From assembly GCA_018466975.1 (NCBI GenBank), contig CM031555.1:2976001-3040000 (forward strand): 64,000 nucleotides of DNA, given 5' to 3'. The translations under genes were made by a program, and so were the position numbers. The stretch is from Sparassis latifolia (Eukaryota > Basidiomycota > Agaricomycetes > Polyporales > Sparassidaceae). Below the pieces are notes generated by a model. It saw only the letters and a list, made by a program, of their open reading frames with translations, had not been told where the DNA came from and did not search any database. Positions 11,406 to 27,850 of the stretch are shown here, in pieces; within the stretch, counting starts at the first letter, position 1; every line of letters begins with the position of its first letter.

Positions 11406-13747
11406 TCAGAGACAGATTGCAATCTAACAGCTTGGACGCTAATCACAATTTAAAGATATTTTGCAATATAAGTCGAACACTTATAAAACTAAAGGCATTA
11501 CTTGGCCTTTGTGTGCAAGCATATCGCACACCACAGACTACCTGTTGACTATTGAGACTTAGACTCATGAAAAACTGTTTCTGCAAACATGACTATATTG
11601 CATTGCAGCACTCAAAGGCTAACTATTTGACACCACTGTTATGTCTTTGTTATAGGAGGCAAATTACTGTAAATTTAACTAAACATATTCCTGGACACGA
11701 AGTGCTCAGGTTTTGATTCACGTATTACCACTTTTCTGTGAGAACATGTTTTCATATATGGAGTTTTATTATATAATGTCACATGCATGACCATAGCTCT
11801 GATGTGCCAACTTATCTGCTATAATATGTCTATTGTGTTTATATACTGAATGCGCCGAGTCACACTCTCATCATACTTAGTTTTGTTCTCGTCCTCACAT
11901 CCTGATACTCAGATTTAAATATATGCACTATTTTTACACTCATGATATACTGCTAGCTGAAAAAGCTTCGTGACATATTACAATTTCTGCAGACTGTCCG
12001 ATAGTTATTGTGATCCAGATCATATGCCAGATTTTTATGCCCTTGAAGGATGCCACATCATGATGTTGAAGACTTGTGTTCATAATGTTGAAGATTTGTG
12101 TTTGTGATGTTGAAGATCAGTGTTTGTGATCATAAAGACACCTACTCTGGCCATTAATTCATCTGAAATCCTTGTATAGAACAGATCTAGAAGATAAGAT
12201 GTTTGTAAGAAGTAGGGAGGAAAAAGATAATGACATACTAAGCCCTAGATGTGAAGTTCTGGCCACCATTTCAATTTGTGTGATGTTGTGATCCTTGTCC
12301 TTGTGTGCCCTTACCGGAGCTACAAACATGCCTAAAGATGCTAGCATGTAAGACAAATAAATAAATAGAGGTGACTCACCTTGAGGGCTCATGACTTCTC
12401 GGAGATGCAATTGTTGCTGCAACTAACCTTGAAGAATAGCATGTGTGTCCTATAATGTCCATGCAACAAACTTCAATGCCTGAATAGCAATTTCAAGAAT
12501 ATCCTTATTGTCTGAATACGATCTCATCAGTGAATTACATACACTGTGCATGCTTTGAAGTTGTGCAAATGAAATCTTAAGGAAGTCTCAGGTGAACGCA
12601 TGTGATGGAAGTCTAGAATGCAAAAGATGGCAATAGAATATGAACAAGTCAGAAAATGAAATTATAATGTATCAGAGGCTATAACTTGAGCCCTCTAACA
12701 TCAGTACCCACTCACTGAATGAATGCAGCCATGCCACATAGACTTGATGTATGACATTCAGTTACTCATCATATCTATATTCAAAGATTGCATGCCCAAG
12801 TCACAAAATTGCATGCATGCTGCCTGTAACATACAATGACAAGATGTAAGATAAACCCATCTCACTCTCAACTACTTCATGTGACTTGAATTATCACGCT
12901 TGGCTAGAGAACAGCACAAATTGACATTTTATGCCTTCCACAGCACTGTCTTTAAAAATCTGGTATGATCATATTGTTCAAAAGACATGATCAGATCATT
13001 AGAAACTTTCTAATGATATGATCATAAAATTTTTTCGAAGTTAATGTGGAAGGTGTAGTTTGCTCAGAACTGGTTTTCTTCTCTGCCAAAATGGACATGA
13101 TGTGGGCTGAGTATGACAACATTTGGCAGTAGTACATAAGATGTAACACTGTGACCATAGTAGTTGAAAATGAGATGGGTCTAAGATATGCCTCATTCAT
13201 ATGTGACCACTCCACATGGCAACTGATTTGCATTCTCTTCAATAACAACATTAATCAAAGAAAATCAGTTCCAGGAGAAATTATAATATTCATCATAGCT
13301 AAAATCGTGCAGGAACCGATTGTTTAGAGCGTTGAGGTGCGAGGAGGAGAATGGACAAAATTGGCCACGTGGTAGTAGTTGTGTATAAATGAGGCATATC
13401 TTATCTTAGTTAGTAGTTAGTTTCTGCTATGAGAATGATAGAAACTTTGATAGTTCTGAGCCCAGTGCAGCCTACACATGCTTACATTTAGACCATTATC
13501 ATGAGAGTCATGCAGTCTTGAATTCTGAGCCTCAGAAAAAGAGAAACAAATAGAAAGAACATGACCTCTAAACAATGGAGAGCAGCTACTGCCCACAAAT
13601 GGTAAGACAAAATAATGAATTAACCCCCATGTAGATGCTCGCAGTCTGAAGCAAAAGCTTACATTCTGATCTGGAAGCTACCATATAACACCATGCTGAT
13701 GATTTTGTTATAAAGGATGTGAAACTTGAATTACATCCTATCACTTC
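11406..13747. other. Gene-free stretch with a 3 x 22-bp tandem repeat and a 17-bp hairpin
   Basis: Three 22-bp units beginning TGTTGAAGA lie at 12064, 12086 and 12108. A hairpin with arms 12987-13003 and 13009-13025 (16 of 17 matching, 5-nt loop) lies near 13.0 kb. The 5' end of the Helitron should lie somewhere before 13748, but I cannot define its terminus. Confidence 0.5.
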
Positions 13748-14245
13748 ATGGCCAGGTTTGCCCAAAGGGCTCTTGCTATTCTAATATTGCAAGCATCTAA
13801 AGTCGCATCTACACAGATTGGTGGTGGTGTTAAATCCAAGTCAAGGAAGACACATACATGGAGCTTTGAAGAAATTCAGCCATATATTGTATCTGGATGT
13901 CATACTCCTTTTGCTGCTCATTTTCAGCTCTTTACTTATACTTCTGATGTCTCAGATTATAAGAATGGATTACAGTATATAATTGCAAATGTGCCACTTG
14001 CAACTATAATCAATCAAGCACCTGTAAAATTTTTAGTTGAAATGTGTCAGCAACATGGAATTCTTGTACCTCGCAAGCATACTTCAGCTGCAGTAGTGCA
14101 ATCTATATTGCTCAATCATTCTTGCATGCAATGCACAGACTTTAAATGTATTTTTAATGCAACTTTATTGTCTAAACAGGGTAGTGAGCATCAGAAAAAA
14201 TATAGAGACCAGAACAGTGAGTATCAACTTAGAGACCAGAAGTGA
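13748..14245 (+). pseudogene. Helitron RepHel N-terminal segment
   Basis: A 165-codon frame from ATG 13748. Its segment VKFLVEMCQQHGI, followed by a basic stretch and HSCMQCTDF with a Cys pair, matches the N-terminal part of basidiomycete Helitron Rep-helicases in my memory (a SAP-like or zinc-binding module). The end is a charged repeat-like tail (YRDQNSEYQLRDQ). The frame stops at 14245 where the inserted sequence begins, and protein similarity resumes at about 15334 with AYQKVHRLAEINYKKQQ. Confidence 0.6.
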
Positions 14246-15333
14246 CAACAATCTCGTTGTCATACCAGAATCGGGTTTCTGCCATGGTTCACCAGGTGAG
14301 TCCATCACTGGGCTATCACAGTCATTTGTTTATTTGTTTTTGAGGGATAATATGTTGCACTAGAATAGGACACTTGGGTAACCTATCACTCCTATAAACC
14401 TTGTCTGTTAAGAGGGTAGTGGAGGGTTAGCTAGATTAAACTCTATCTTCAATTGCCAGATGATTGATATTCAAATTAACCAAGCACTGAGACCAGAGTC
14501 AAGTAAAATCAAGCTGAGAGTCAAACTTCAATACTGTCGAGTCAAGTCTTCTTTAGAATCAAACACTAGTAGCTCTAAGCTGATCACATTCAACTGTACT
14601 GTAAACTGAACTGATAACTGTATAGCTCTGCAGCGGCTCTGCAGTGCACTGAACTGTGGTGACTGGGGGTAAAGCAGTGACACTGAAAAGAAGGGGGAGA
14701 GGGGGCCTTTATATATGATCCCAAACCCTCTTACAAAGCCTGATTATGTAGCTTACTAAGTACTAATCATTCCTAATTGGTCCTAGTAATTTCTAGTCAT
14801 TCTGAGTCACACTGACTCGTATTTGTCCAGGACTCTTGACAAATTGCACTGTCTAATAGCACAAACCTCTCCTCAACCTGATCGTCTACTAAAATTCAAC
14901 ACATTTGATGGTCTCTCTCTTCAGCCCTTTGTGCCATTCCCACAGTGAGTCACCTAGGTGAACCTGCGACAAATGATATGCCGAATTTGGGTATAATGAA
15001 GTGTTTCATCTTTGACTCATTCATTTCATCTTCTTTCCTCATCCAATGGCAGAATCCTCTCTATGTCTAACCCAACATGGATAGTACTGTCTGTGAGTCA
15101 CTTGAATAGGCTTGGGCTAGGCTATGGAAGCCTAGAATCTGCCTGCTTGATACTTGAAAGTGCGCAGTTTGGGCTTGATTATGTAATGATTGCCAAAATA
15201 GGCATTCACTACCAAATCTGGCAAACCACTTGCTGCTTTGGGAAGTTCCAGTCTTCTTCGGCTTCTATACTGATTGTTTGACTTCTGGTAACCTAGTAAC
15301 ATATTTCATGTCCACAAGCCAAACACTATTGGC
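14246..15333 (+). mobile_element. Insert within the Helitron; contains an LTR-like segment and related inverted motifs
   Basis: This 1.1-kb stretch interrupts the Helitron coding sequence. A 496-bp segment, 14406-14901, looks like a solo LTR: it starts TGTTAAG, ends TTCAACA, has a TATA box (TTTATATATG, 14708-14717) about 300 bp in, and no coding potential. It lies between two near-palindromic inverted motifs, GGTTCACCAGGTGAGTC (14286-14302) and its partner at 14947-14964. I could not find a clear target-site duplication, so the insert boundaries and class remain uncertain. Confidence 0.45.
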
Positions 15334-16740
15334 GCGTGACATTGTGCCACAGATCCTGCCTATCAGAAGGTTCATAGACTTGCAGAGATAAATTATAAGA
15401 AGCAACAGATGTTTCCACCATTACCTTCATCTCAGCAGTTATTGACTGAAACAATACAAGGCTTTGGTGATGATATAATGAGAGATAAGCTTCTAGAGGC
15501 CGGATGTGCAGTTTGTGCAATGCTTACTCCTATAACACATTTAACTCCTGTAAGTGAAGCAAATATTGACTTAGACCTCCTTGAAGCATTTGATGTTACT
15601 CGTTGTGAGCGTAAAATGAAGAATGATCCTATAGAAGAACTCAAAGGGCCGATTATTGATTCAAAGTGTATTGGAATATGCACTGCATGTGTACACTTGC
15701 TACAGAAAGGAGTAGTTCCAGTTAGTGCACTTGCTAATGGACTATGGCTAGGTGAAGTGCCAGATGAGTTGCAAGACCTTTCATGGACTGAGCAAATGCT
15801 TATATCTCGTGTTATGCACAATTACTGTGTTATGCGAGTGGCCTCTTCTGGTATGCACAAGATGCGAGCAAATGCCATATGTCATGCTGTGCCAATTCCC
15901 AAGGTTTATTCAGTGCTTCCAGCTAAATGTGAAGACTTAGATGAAGTTCTTGCATTTTTATACACTGGGCCGGCAAAGCCAACACCATCTGATTTTCTGT
16001 GTACACCTTTTCTTATAAGATGTAACTGGGTTGCAGCAGCACTTGAATGGCTGAAGTTAAATCATCTGAATTACACTGATCTTGAGATTTCATACGAGAA
16101 TTTGCAGGAATATCCTGAGGATGTACCTCCAGTTATTGTGGACTATCACTATGTAGAGTCAAATAAAGATGCTGAGTCAAGTGCAGTGAATGATATTGAA
16201 CCAGACCAAGGTACATTGGAAGGACAATGTCCATTTACTGTGCATAGTTTGACAAGTGATGAACTTAGTGAACTTCTTAAGAATGATCCACAGAAAGTTC
16301 ATACAAAAGCAATAGCACACTTTAAACAAGGTGGCAAAATACTTGCAGTTGGACATTCTGAACAGGCTGAATCACTATACAATAATCCACAACTATATCC
16401 ACAAATGTTTTCATAGTTATTTCCATATGGTTTGGGTGAATTTGGCAATACTCGAGGAGTTAAGAAAATATCTGACTGTGAACAGAAGAAGCAACTTCTA
16501 ATGTATCATGATAAGTGTTTTCAGCTTGATCGTGCCTTTGCACTTATTGCATTCAATCATGAACAAATTAAACAATGTACTACTGGTGGATTTTTGCTTG
16601 CTGATAAGGCTCCATTTACTGATATTGCAGAGCGTTTGTTCAGTCTGAATAGTGATACACTGACAGACTTGGTACAGAGACTTGAGAAAGGTCATGTAAA
16701 GCCAGAAACAGAGGAATAGAAGAAATGCTTTAGAATATTA
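15334..16740 (+). pseudogene. Helitron RepHel, DUF6570-like region
   Basis: The main frame (codons from ATG 15409 to stop 16416) holds two Cys pairs (AGCAVC and GICTAC) and the phrase VSALANGLWLGEVPDEL with LSWTEQMLISRV, typical of the DUF6570 region that precedes Rep in fungal Helitrons. The frame starts before the ATG, with open codons back to about 15334. It breaks at TAG 16414-16416, where a Trp codon is expected before LFPYGLGEFG, then continues 16417-16716 to another TAG. Both stops fit single C:G to T:A changes. The frame picks up again toward the Rep domain. Confidence 0.75.
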
Positions 16741-16746
16741 GATGAC

Positions 16747-17760
16747 TTGGAATATATGAATGGCAAGGTGAATGGCTCTAAGACAAATAGAAAATGGATG
16801 CGGAATGAAATTTGGGCACTTACCTCATACCTTGGAGCACTATCCTGGTTTATCACATTTTCACCTGCAGACATTAATCATCCCATTGCACTGTATTTTG
16901 CAGACACTAAGCAGATGTACTTTCCTGAGTTTTGCAACTATGATGATCACATTCATCTGATTGGAAATAATCCAGTGGCAGGAGCACACTTTTTTAAAAT
17001 GATGGTTGAGCTGTTTTTAAAGCATATTCTTGGTGTTGGACTTAAGTGTTCTGAGCTATATGGAAAAACCTCTGGTTATTATGGTACTGTAGAGCAACAG
17101 GGTCACCTAACACTTCATATGCATATGCTTGGCTGGCTAAAGTCTGCACTTACACCACAAGAAGTTTCCAATAAAATATTGGATCCAAACTCAGATTTTC
17201 AAACATGTATGGTAGAGTACTTGGAAAGTATTCATGTTGGAGAATTTCTAAATGGAACTATGTCTAATGTTCAAGAACATATAGAAAAAGAGACTATTGC
17301 AAACCCGATGTATGTTCCACCTACAGAAACACTGCCAGAAAAAGTAGCAACACCTTGTTCTGAGAATTGTGGTGTATGTTCACTATGTACTGCATCTTCC
17401 TCATGGTGGAGTAAGTTCACACATGTAGTCGATGAACTTATTTATTGATCTAACAGACATTCTTGTCATAAAGGATGCACAGATAAGAATGGTTCCTGCA
17501 AAGCACGCTTTCCTCGAGATACATTTTTAGAAACTACAGTTGATCCTGAGACTGGTGCATTGAATCAGAAAAAAGGTAAAGCCTGGATTAACTGGTATAC
17601 TCCAGTGGTAACTTATCTTCTGTGTTATAATACTGATGTAACCAGCTTGCTATCTGGTACTGCAGTCAAGTCTGTCATTGCATATGTTACAGACTATATT
17701 ACAAAGTCTTCATTAAAGACACATATCATATTTCAGGCAGTGCAGGATGTATTTGAATAA
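16747..17760 (+). pseudogene. Helitron Rep (HUH endonuclease, Y2) domain
   Basis: This is the rolling-circle initiator domain. It contains SYLGALSWFITFSPADINHP, then a HUH motif in TLHMHMLGW (HMH codons 17116-17124), and the two catalytic-type tyrosines in YVTDYITK (codons 17683 and 17695). In the family HUH coordinates the metal and the tyrosines cut and join single strands during transposition. An in-frame TGA at 17446-17448 lies between the HUH and the Tyr pair, where CGA (Arg) would fit, and a second stop lies at 17758. All catalytic residues are still present, but the protein cannot be made in one piece. Confidence 0.88.
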
Positions 17761-19082
17761 AATTCAGATATTGTAGAGGTGACTTAGATCGACTGCAGAA
17801 AGCACAGAAGATTATGACAAAAATTGTAAACTCTCTTATAGCAAAGTCTGAGATTGGTGGACCAATGGCATGTTTATACTTACTGCAGCATCCAGACCAC
17901 TATATAAGTCATGACTTTAAAGTCTGCTACTGGTGCAGTTATGTCAAAGAGGTTGAAAAGGTCTGGCAGACATCTGAACCTGAAGGAAATGAACGATAAG
18001 TTCCAGACAAGGTCATACTAGGTCAAAGCAATGGAAAGTATATTGGGATCTCACCAGTTGTTGACTATGTGCATCGTCCTCCAGAACTTGAGTCAATTAG
18101 TTTGTATGACTGGATTCAACGTGCAGATAAGAAGAAGATATCTAAACAATATAGTGAAGGCAAAAAAAATAAGTTTGAAGTGGACACTATTACTAATCAT
18201 CACTGGATTGGTCGAAGAGTTGAATTTCATGTACAATGGACTCTAGGTGATACAACTTGGGAGCCATATACATCCTGCAAAGACCTTGCAGAGTTGAATG
18301 TTTATCTTGAGAAACTTGAAGTAAAGAATTGGCATGCACTGCCAAAGATTGCACTAACAGAAAATGACTCTGAAGATGAAGAATATGATGGTAAATCACT
18401 GGAAGACTCTGAAAACTTAGATTCCAATTTAGACAAGAGCTCTTATACATGGTATCAATTTTCTAAAGATCACCCACAGTATAAGACACACTACGTGTGA
18501 CTAGTAGCAGAGCGATATGCACAAGTGCCTAACTTTGTAGGTGGCCCATTGCCTAGGCAAGATAAAGGAAACTGTGAAGATTATTGTATGACTATGCTTA
18601 CTTTATTTAAACTATGGCAAACTGGACTTGAGTTAAAAGCAAATAGTGATGTAATTTGGGATGATTCTTTTAACCAATATAAATTTACTGAGAGACAGCA
18701 TGAGCTTTTAAAGTTTTTTAATCTTAGGTATGAATGCAATAATGCACGAGATGATTATTCCACTGCAAGAAAAGCAGGAAAGGGCTTAAATATTCTTCCC
18801 TTTGATGCAAATAATAACTTGTTAGATCACTTTGACAGCGAGTACTATGGTGATGAAGCTCGAGCTGACCTTGCTGATGAAGCAAGTATGTTTAACCTGG
18901 ACCAGTATGATAAATCAAATCAGTCTGCATTGTTCCATACAGCTCAAATGCAAGAAGCAGAGCACATGCTACAAACTTCTGGTGCAATAGATGCACTTTC
19001 ACCAAATCAAAAACCAGGCTTTGTTGATTCTGACATTGCAATACAAACTGGTCAAGGTCGCACTGGAAATGCTTGAAAAACA
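17761..19082 (+). pseudogene. Helitron Rep-to-helicase linker region
   Basis: Open pieces at 17814-17999, 18069-18500 and 18525-19076 are co-linear parts of the long linker between Rep and helicase. They include PMACLYLLQHPDHYISHDF and GRRVEFHVQWTLGDTTWEP. Breaks include TGA at 18498-18500 (fits CGA) and TGA at 19074-19076 (fits TGG). No catalytic motif is expected here. The consistent order and strand show it is one decayed gene. Confidence 0.7.
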
Positions 19083-19882
19083 TTGCTTCTAGAGAAGTGT
19101 GATGAAATTCTACAGGCTCGAGAGACACAAGCAGCAACTAAGAAGTCTAGTCAGGCTACTACTGAAGCAGTCAATTCTATTGACCAAGTAAAGATTATTG
19201 ACCGGTCATATCTTGACAAGTCATTCAAAGCATCAAATGAGGATAGTCTGCAATTGATTGATCAGACAGTGCAGAAATTCAGTCTGAATAAAGAACAAGA
19301 GCGTGCATTTTGCATAGTTGCTAATCATGCAGTTCAGCCTAGTGGGGAGCAGTTGAAAATGTACTTAGGTGGTATGGCTGGCACTGGCAAGTCACAAGTA
19401 ATTAAAGCATTAATTGATTTTTTTACTAAGCAAGAGAAAGGCTATAGATTTATGTGTATTGCCCCTACTGGTGCAGCTGCAGCATTAATCTCTGGTTCAA
19501 CTTACCACTCTGTACTTGGATTGAGTCAGTATGGCTCAGAGCCTGTTGCAAAACTTAGTCAAGTTCATGCACGACTAAAGAATGTTGACTATATTTTTGT
19601 GGATGAATTTTCTATGATTGATTGTAAGAGTCTTTATAAAATCTGTGCTTGTATGTGCAAGGCAATGGCCAATGAAGAACCATTTGGTGGAATTAATATG
19701 ATTTTTGCTGGAGACTTTGCACAGTTACCACCTGCAGTTGACAACTGTCCATTATATTCTCATAAGATTGAACCAGTTATTCATACAACATATACATATA
19801 GTCCTTCACAGCAGGAGGCCGCTATTGGCAAGGCACTATGGCATCAGGTCACTACTGTAGTTATTCTGCGAGAGAACATGCA
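19083..19882 (+). pseudogene. Helitron Pif1-like helicase, N-terminal half
   Basis: A superfamily 1B helicase domain with Walker A GGMAGTGKS (about 19369-19395), CIAPTGAAAALISGSTYHS (motif Ia region) and Walker B YIFVDEFSMID (about 19591-19623). It then has NMIFAGDFAQLPP, which is motif III of Pif1 enzymes, and VILRENMH at the break. The frame is cut at 19882 by the retrotransposon and resumes at 27851 after one copy of the ATGCA duplication. Confidence 0.9.
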
Positions 19883-20523
19883 TGTTACGCGGCAGTGAAA
19901 CACGAGCGTCTAGTCGAGTCGTCACGAGACAAGGTCTTAGTCTAAGACACAAGTCCGTTCAAGTGACACTTCTGGCGATGTCCTCGCACTGAAGGTCGAT
20001 CAGAGTTCGTTCTTATGACTCGTAGTAGCTGTCTGCTACTGACGGTCGATCTCAGTCAAAGGCAAGTGAAAAGCTGGTTTAATGGTAACCAGGTCGAGAT
20101 GGGGATCCAGCTCGACAAGGTTGTCTACTTATACAAAAGGTATCTGCAGTACTACGCAGTAATGCAGGATCGTTCATTGGCTAGATAAGGTGAAACGATG
20201 TCTAAGCAGGGTAACAGCGAGGAAGTAATATGTATGGGAAAGCTGAGTAAGGTCGTGAGAGATAATCAGTACTAATGGGGATAACGAGTCGTGTATCAGA
20301 ACGAGGTAAAGATGAGGCATACATGCACGTCTTGCATGTGCGATAAGAAGAAGGTCCGGAGTTGGATCCGGTGTAACCCTAGACTAGGGGTTCTGGACAT
20401 CTGGATAAAGAATCGGAGGTTGCGCTCCGATGAGTCACGTGTTGGATCACGTGGTCTGGTAACGTAAAGGGAACAAGGAAAAGAAAAAGAAAAGACGCGC
20501 CACAAGTGAGGAGCGTTGTAACA
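19883..20523 (-). repeat. 3' LTR of the chromovirus (641 bp)
   Basis: Direct repeat of 27205-27845 with 636 of 641 identical positions. It is the downstream LTR because the ORFs read on the minus strand. The sequence just before it in the sense direction (GATGGGAGCTGA, 20524-20535) is the candidate polypurine tract, although short. Confidence 0.97.
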
Positions 20524-20570
20524 TCAGCTCCCATCTAACGTTTCTTGTCCCACAAGAAATATTGTGATCT

Positions 20571-21314
20571 TCATCGTCGTCGGGGGCAGTCGCGGACATA
20601 ATGATCTCCTCCACATCGGTAGCATGTCCGCCGGCTGGTTCGTGATCCTCGTTCAGGGATACGTCCATCCCTGTAGGGATGACTGCGATGCGAAGAAGTG
20701 GATGCGGTCGAGAAAGATGGTTGGGATAATGGAGATCGTCCACTGGGTATGTGCGAACGAGGAGGGCGAGGTTGAACGGGAATTGGTTCTGGCGACGAGC
20801 GAGGAGTGGATGCGGGTATTCCATTAGTGGTGTATCCGAGGATGTGTCCGATGTCTTCGTCCCCATGCTCCCTCCAAATCTCCTGTGCTGTACGAGTGAC
20901 CGTACTGCGCATTAATGACCAGACTTGGTCGACTCTGGTTTGGGCTCTACTCGTCCTTTCCTCTGCTGTGATGAGCTCTTGTCTGGCCGTCTGCATCCAC
21001 TCGACCATTTCTAATGCTCGTTGCATGGAAACCACCGCTTGTCGATCTTGCGGGCGATTTTGTAAGGCGACGAGGATATCTGTGAAGTCGACAGGAACAC
21101 GGATAGCCGAGACCAGACGTGTGGCAAATTCTTGTTCGTCCGATGCATGACTGAGTTCGATAGAAGGTGAGGGCGATGAGGCGCGGATAAAGGGTGTCTG
21201 TGCTCGAGAGGGTACTCTATTGACAAGCGTAGGCGATGCGGGTATGCTCATAATTGTGGAGGCGACTTCAGCGAGTATATTGTGAACAAGGTCGTCTATA
21301 GCGGAAGTGGGCAT
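20571..21314 (-). CDS. Retrotransposon accessory ORF 3, CCHC zinc-knuckle protein (247 aa)
   Basis: An intact frame from ATG 21314, 26 nt after accessory ORF 2, to a stop at 20571, ending 47 nt before the 3' LTR. Residues about 55-140 look helical with possible coiled coil (LVAALQNRPQDRQAVV-like pattern and EMVEWMQTARQELITAEERT). Residues 155-225 are Pro/Ser/Arg-rich. The C terminus has a perfect CX2CX4HX4C knuckle, CYRCGGDHYVRDC. Such knuckles bind nucleic acid. It may act as a second nucleocapsid-like protein. The main Gag of this copy has lost one knuckle ligand. Confidence 0.65.
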   Translation of the reverse strand: MPTSAIDDLVHNILAEVASTIMSIPASPTLVNRVPSRAQTPFIRASSPSPSIELSHASDEQEFATRLVSAIRVPVDFTDILVALQNRPQDRQAVVSMQRALEMVEWMQTARQELITAEERTSRAQTRVDQVWSLMRSTVTRTAQEIWREHGDEDIGHILGYTTNGIPASTPRSSPEPIPVQPRPPRSHIPSGRSPLSQPSFSTASTSSHRSHPYRDGRIPERGSRTSRRTCYRCGGDHYVRDCPRRR

Positions 21315-21340
21315 TGATGATATATCGTCTTCTCCTCCTT

Positions 21341-21490
21341 TTATACCTTTCGGTCGTTAAGGGGATCGCGGTTATCTGTGATGTGAAATAGAATGTCGTG
21401 GATCCGGGTAATAATCAAATAGATGAAAATCCATTGGACGATAAAGAGTATTCCCACAGAGATAAGAGCTGCCTGATCAGTTCCAGGCAT
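21341..21490 (-). CDS. Retrotransposon accessory ORF 2, small membrane protein (49 aa)
   Basis: ATG 21490 lies inside the end of accessory ORF 1 (14-nt overlap), and the frame runs to TAA at 21341. An upstream in-frame ATG at 21553 would give 70 aa. Residues about 7-30 form a hydrophobic segment (AALISVGILFIVQWIFIYLI), followed by a charged tail (DNRDPLNDRKV). One membrane helix is predicted and no family is recognised. The pair of overlapping one-helix proteins resembles a module translated by re-initiation. How they would be expressed in the element is unknown. Confidence 0.45.
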   Translation of the reverse strand: MPGTDQAALISVGILFIVQWIFIYLIITRIHDILFHITDNRDPLNDRKV

Positions 21491-21653
21491 CGTTCTGATC
21501 ACCCCAGCCGTTAGCGTGCGGGCTGTCTCGCGTGAAGAGTGTGTGTTCGACAAGTCGTCTGATAAGGATTCGGTGGATGATCCAAAGAAAAGTGAGGGTT
21601 GTGCAGTGGAGGACGATTAGGAAGATGATGAGGAAAACCGTCGTGGTAGTCAT
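21477..21653 (-). CDS. Retrotransposon accessory ORF 1, small membrane protein (58 aa)
   Basis: ATG 21653 lies 40 nt after the integrase stop. The frame has 58 codons and ends TGA at 21479-21477. Residues about 3-28 are strongly hydrophobic (TTTVFLIIFLIVLHCTTLTF), then comes a basic segment (RILIRRL) and a polar tail, giving one predicted membrane helix with positive residues on the cytosolic side. It is too short for ordinary gene finding, and no family is recognised. It overlaps the next ORF by 14 nt. The compact spacing and intact frame, while gag and integrase are broken, suggest it is a real element gene, but this is inference. Confidence 0.5.
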   Translation of the reverse strand: MTTTTVFLIIFLIVLHCTTLTFLWIIHRILIRRLVEHTLFTRDSPHANGWGDQNDAWN

Positions 21654-21692
21654 TCCGGGTTTCTTCTCCTCTACTGGATTCTCCTGGTCCTT

Positions 21693-27192
<5,500 letters not shown>

Positions 27193-27202
27193 ATCTCGAC
27201 CT
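27193..27202 (-). promoter_or_regulatory. Self-priming primer-binding site
   Basis: In the sense direction AGGTCGAGAT begins two bases after the 5' LTR. It is the exact reverse complement of ATCTCGACCT inside the LTR (27422-27413), placed 33 nt below the TATA box. Tf1/sushi elements prime reverse transcription with the first bases of their own mRNA paired to such a site. The segment does not begin with TGG, as a tRNA 3'-end primer site would. Confidence 0.8.
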
Positions 27203-27204
27203 AA

Positions 27205-27845
27205 TGTTATGCGGCAGTGAAACACGAGCATCTAGTCGAGTCGTCACGAGACAAGGTCTTAGTCTAAGACACAAGTCCGTTCAAGTGACACTTCTGGCGA
27301 TGTCCTCGCACTGAAGGTCGATCAGAGTTCGTTCTTATGACTCGTAGTAGCTGTCTGCTACTGACGGTCGATCTCAGTCAAAGGCAAGTGAAAAGCTGAT
27401 TTAATGGTAACCAGGTCGAGATGGGGATCCAGCTCGACAAGGTTGTCTACTTATACAAAAGGTATCTGCAGTACTACGCAGTAATGCAGGATCGTTCATT
27501 GGCTAGATAAGGTGAAACGATGTCTAAGCAGGGTAACAGCGAGGAAGTAATATGTATGGGAAAGCTGAGTAAGGTCGTGAGAGATAATCAGTACTAATGG
27601 GGATAACGAGTCGTGTATCAGAACGAGGTAAAGATGAGGCATACATGCACGTCTTGCATGTGCGATAAGAAGAAGGTCCGGAGTTGGATCCGGTGTAACC
27701 CTAGACTAGGGGTTCTGGACATCTGGATAAAGAATCGGAGGTTGCACTCCGATGAGTCACGTGTTGGATCACGTGGTCTGGTAACGTAAAGGGAACAAGG
27801 AAAAGAAAAAGAAAAGATGCGCCACAAGTGAGGAGCGTTGTAACA
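27205..27845 (-). repeat. 5' LTR of the chromovirus (641 bp), with promoter
   Basis: Upstream LTR in the sense direction. A TATA box (sense TATAAG, plus-strand 27450-27455) lies 33 nt before ATCTCGACCT (27422 downwards), the probable transcript start. U3 would therefore be 27845-27423 and R-U5 27422-27205. Compared with the 3' LTR it carries T or A at 27210, 27234, about 27399, 27745 and 27817, where the other LTR has C or G. Confidence 0.95.
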
Positions 27846-27850
27846 ATGCA

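Noticed and set aside
10909..11548. Overlapping frames of 116-167 codons on both strands
   Set aside because: They are produced by the 48-bp repeat period. There is no start context, splicing or flanking domain.
20296..20866. Frames starting in the 3' LTR on the minus strand
   Set aside because: They run across the LTR or overlap accessory ORF 3 in another frame.
21341..21653. Envelope gene of an errantivirus-like element
   Set aside because: The two membrane ORFs are only 49-58 aa with one helix each. There is no signal peptide, ectodomain or fusion-type motif.
27193..27204. tRNA-primed primer-binding site
   Set aside because: The sequence after the LTR does not start with TGG and matches the element's own transcript start instead.
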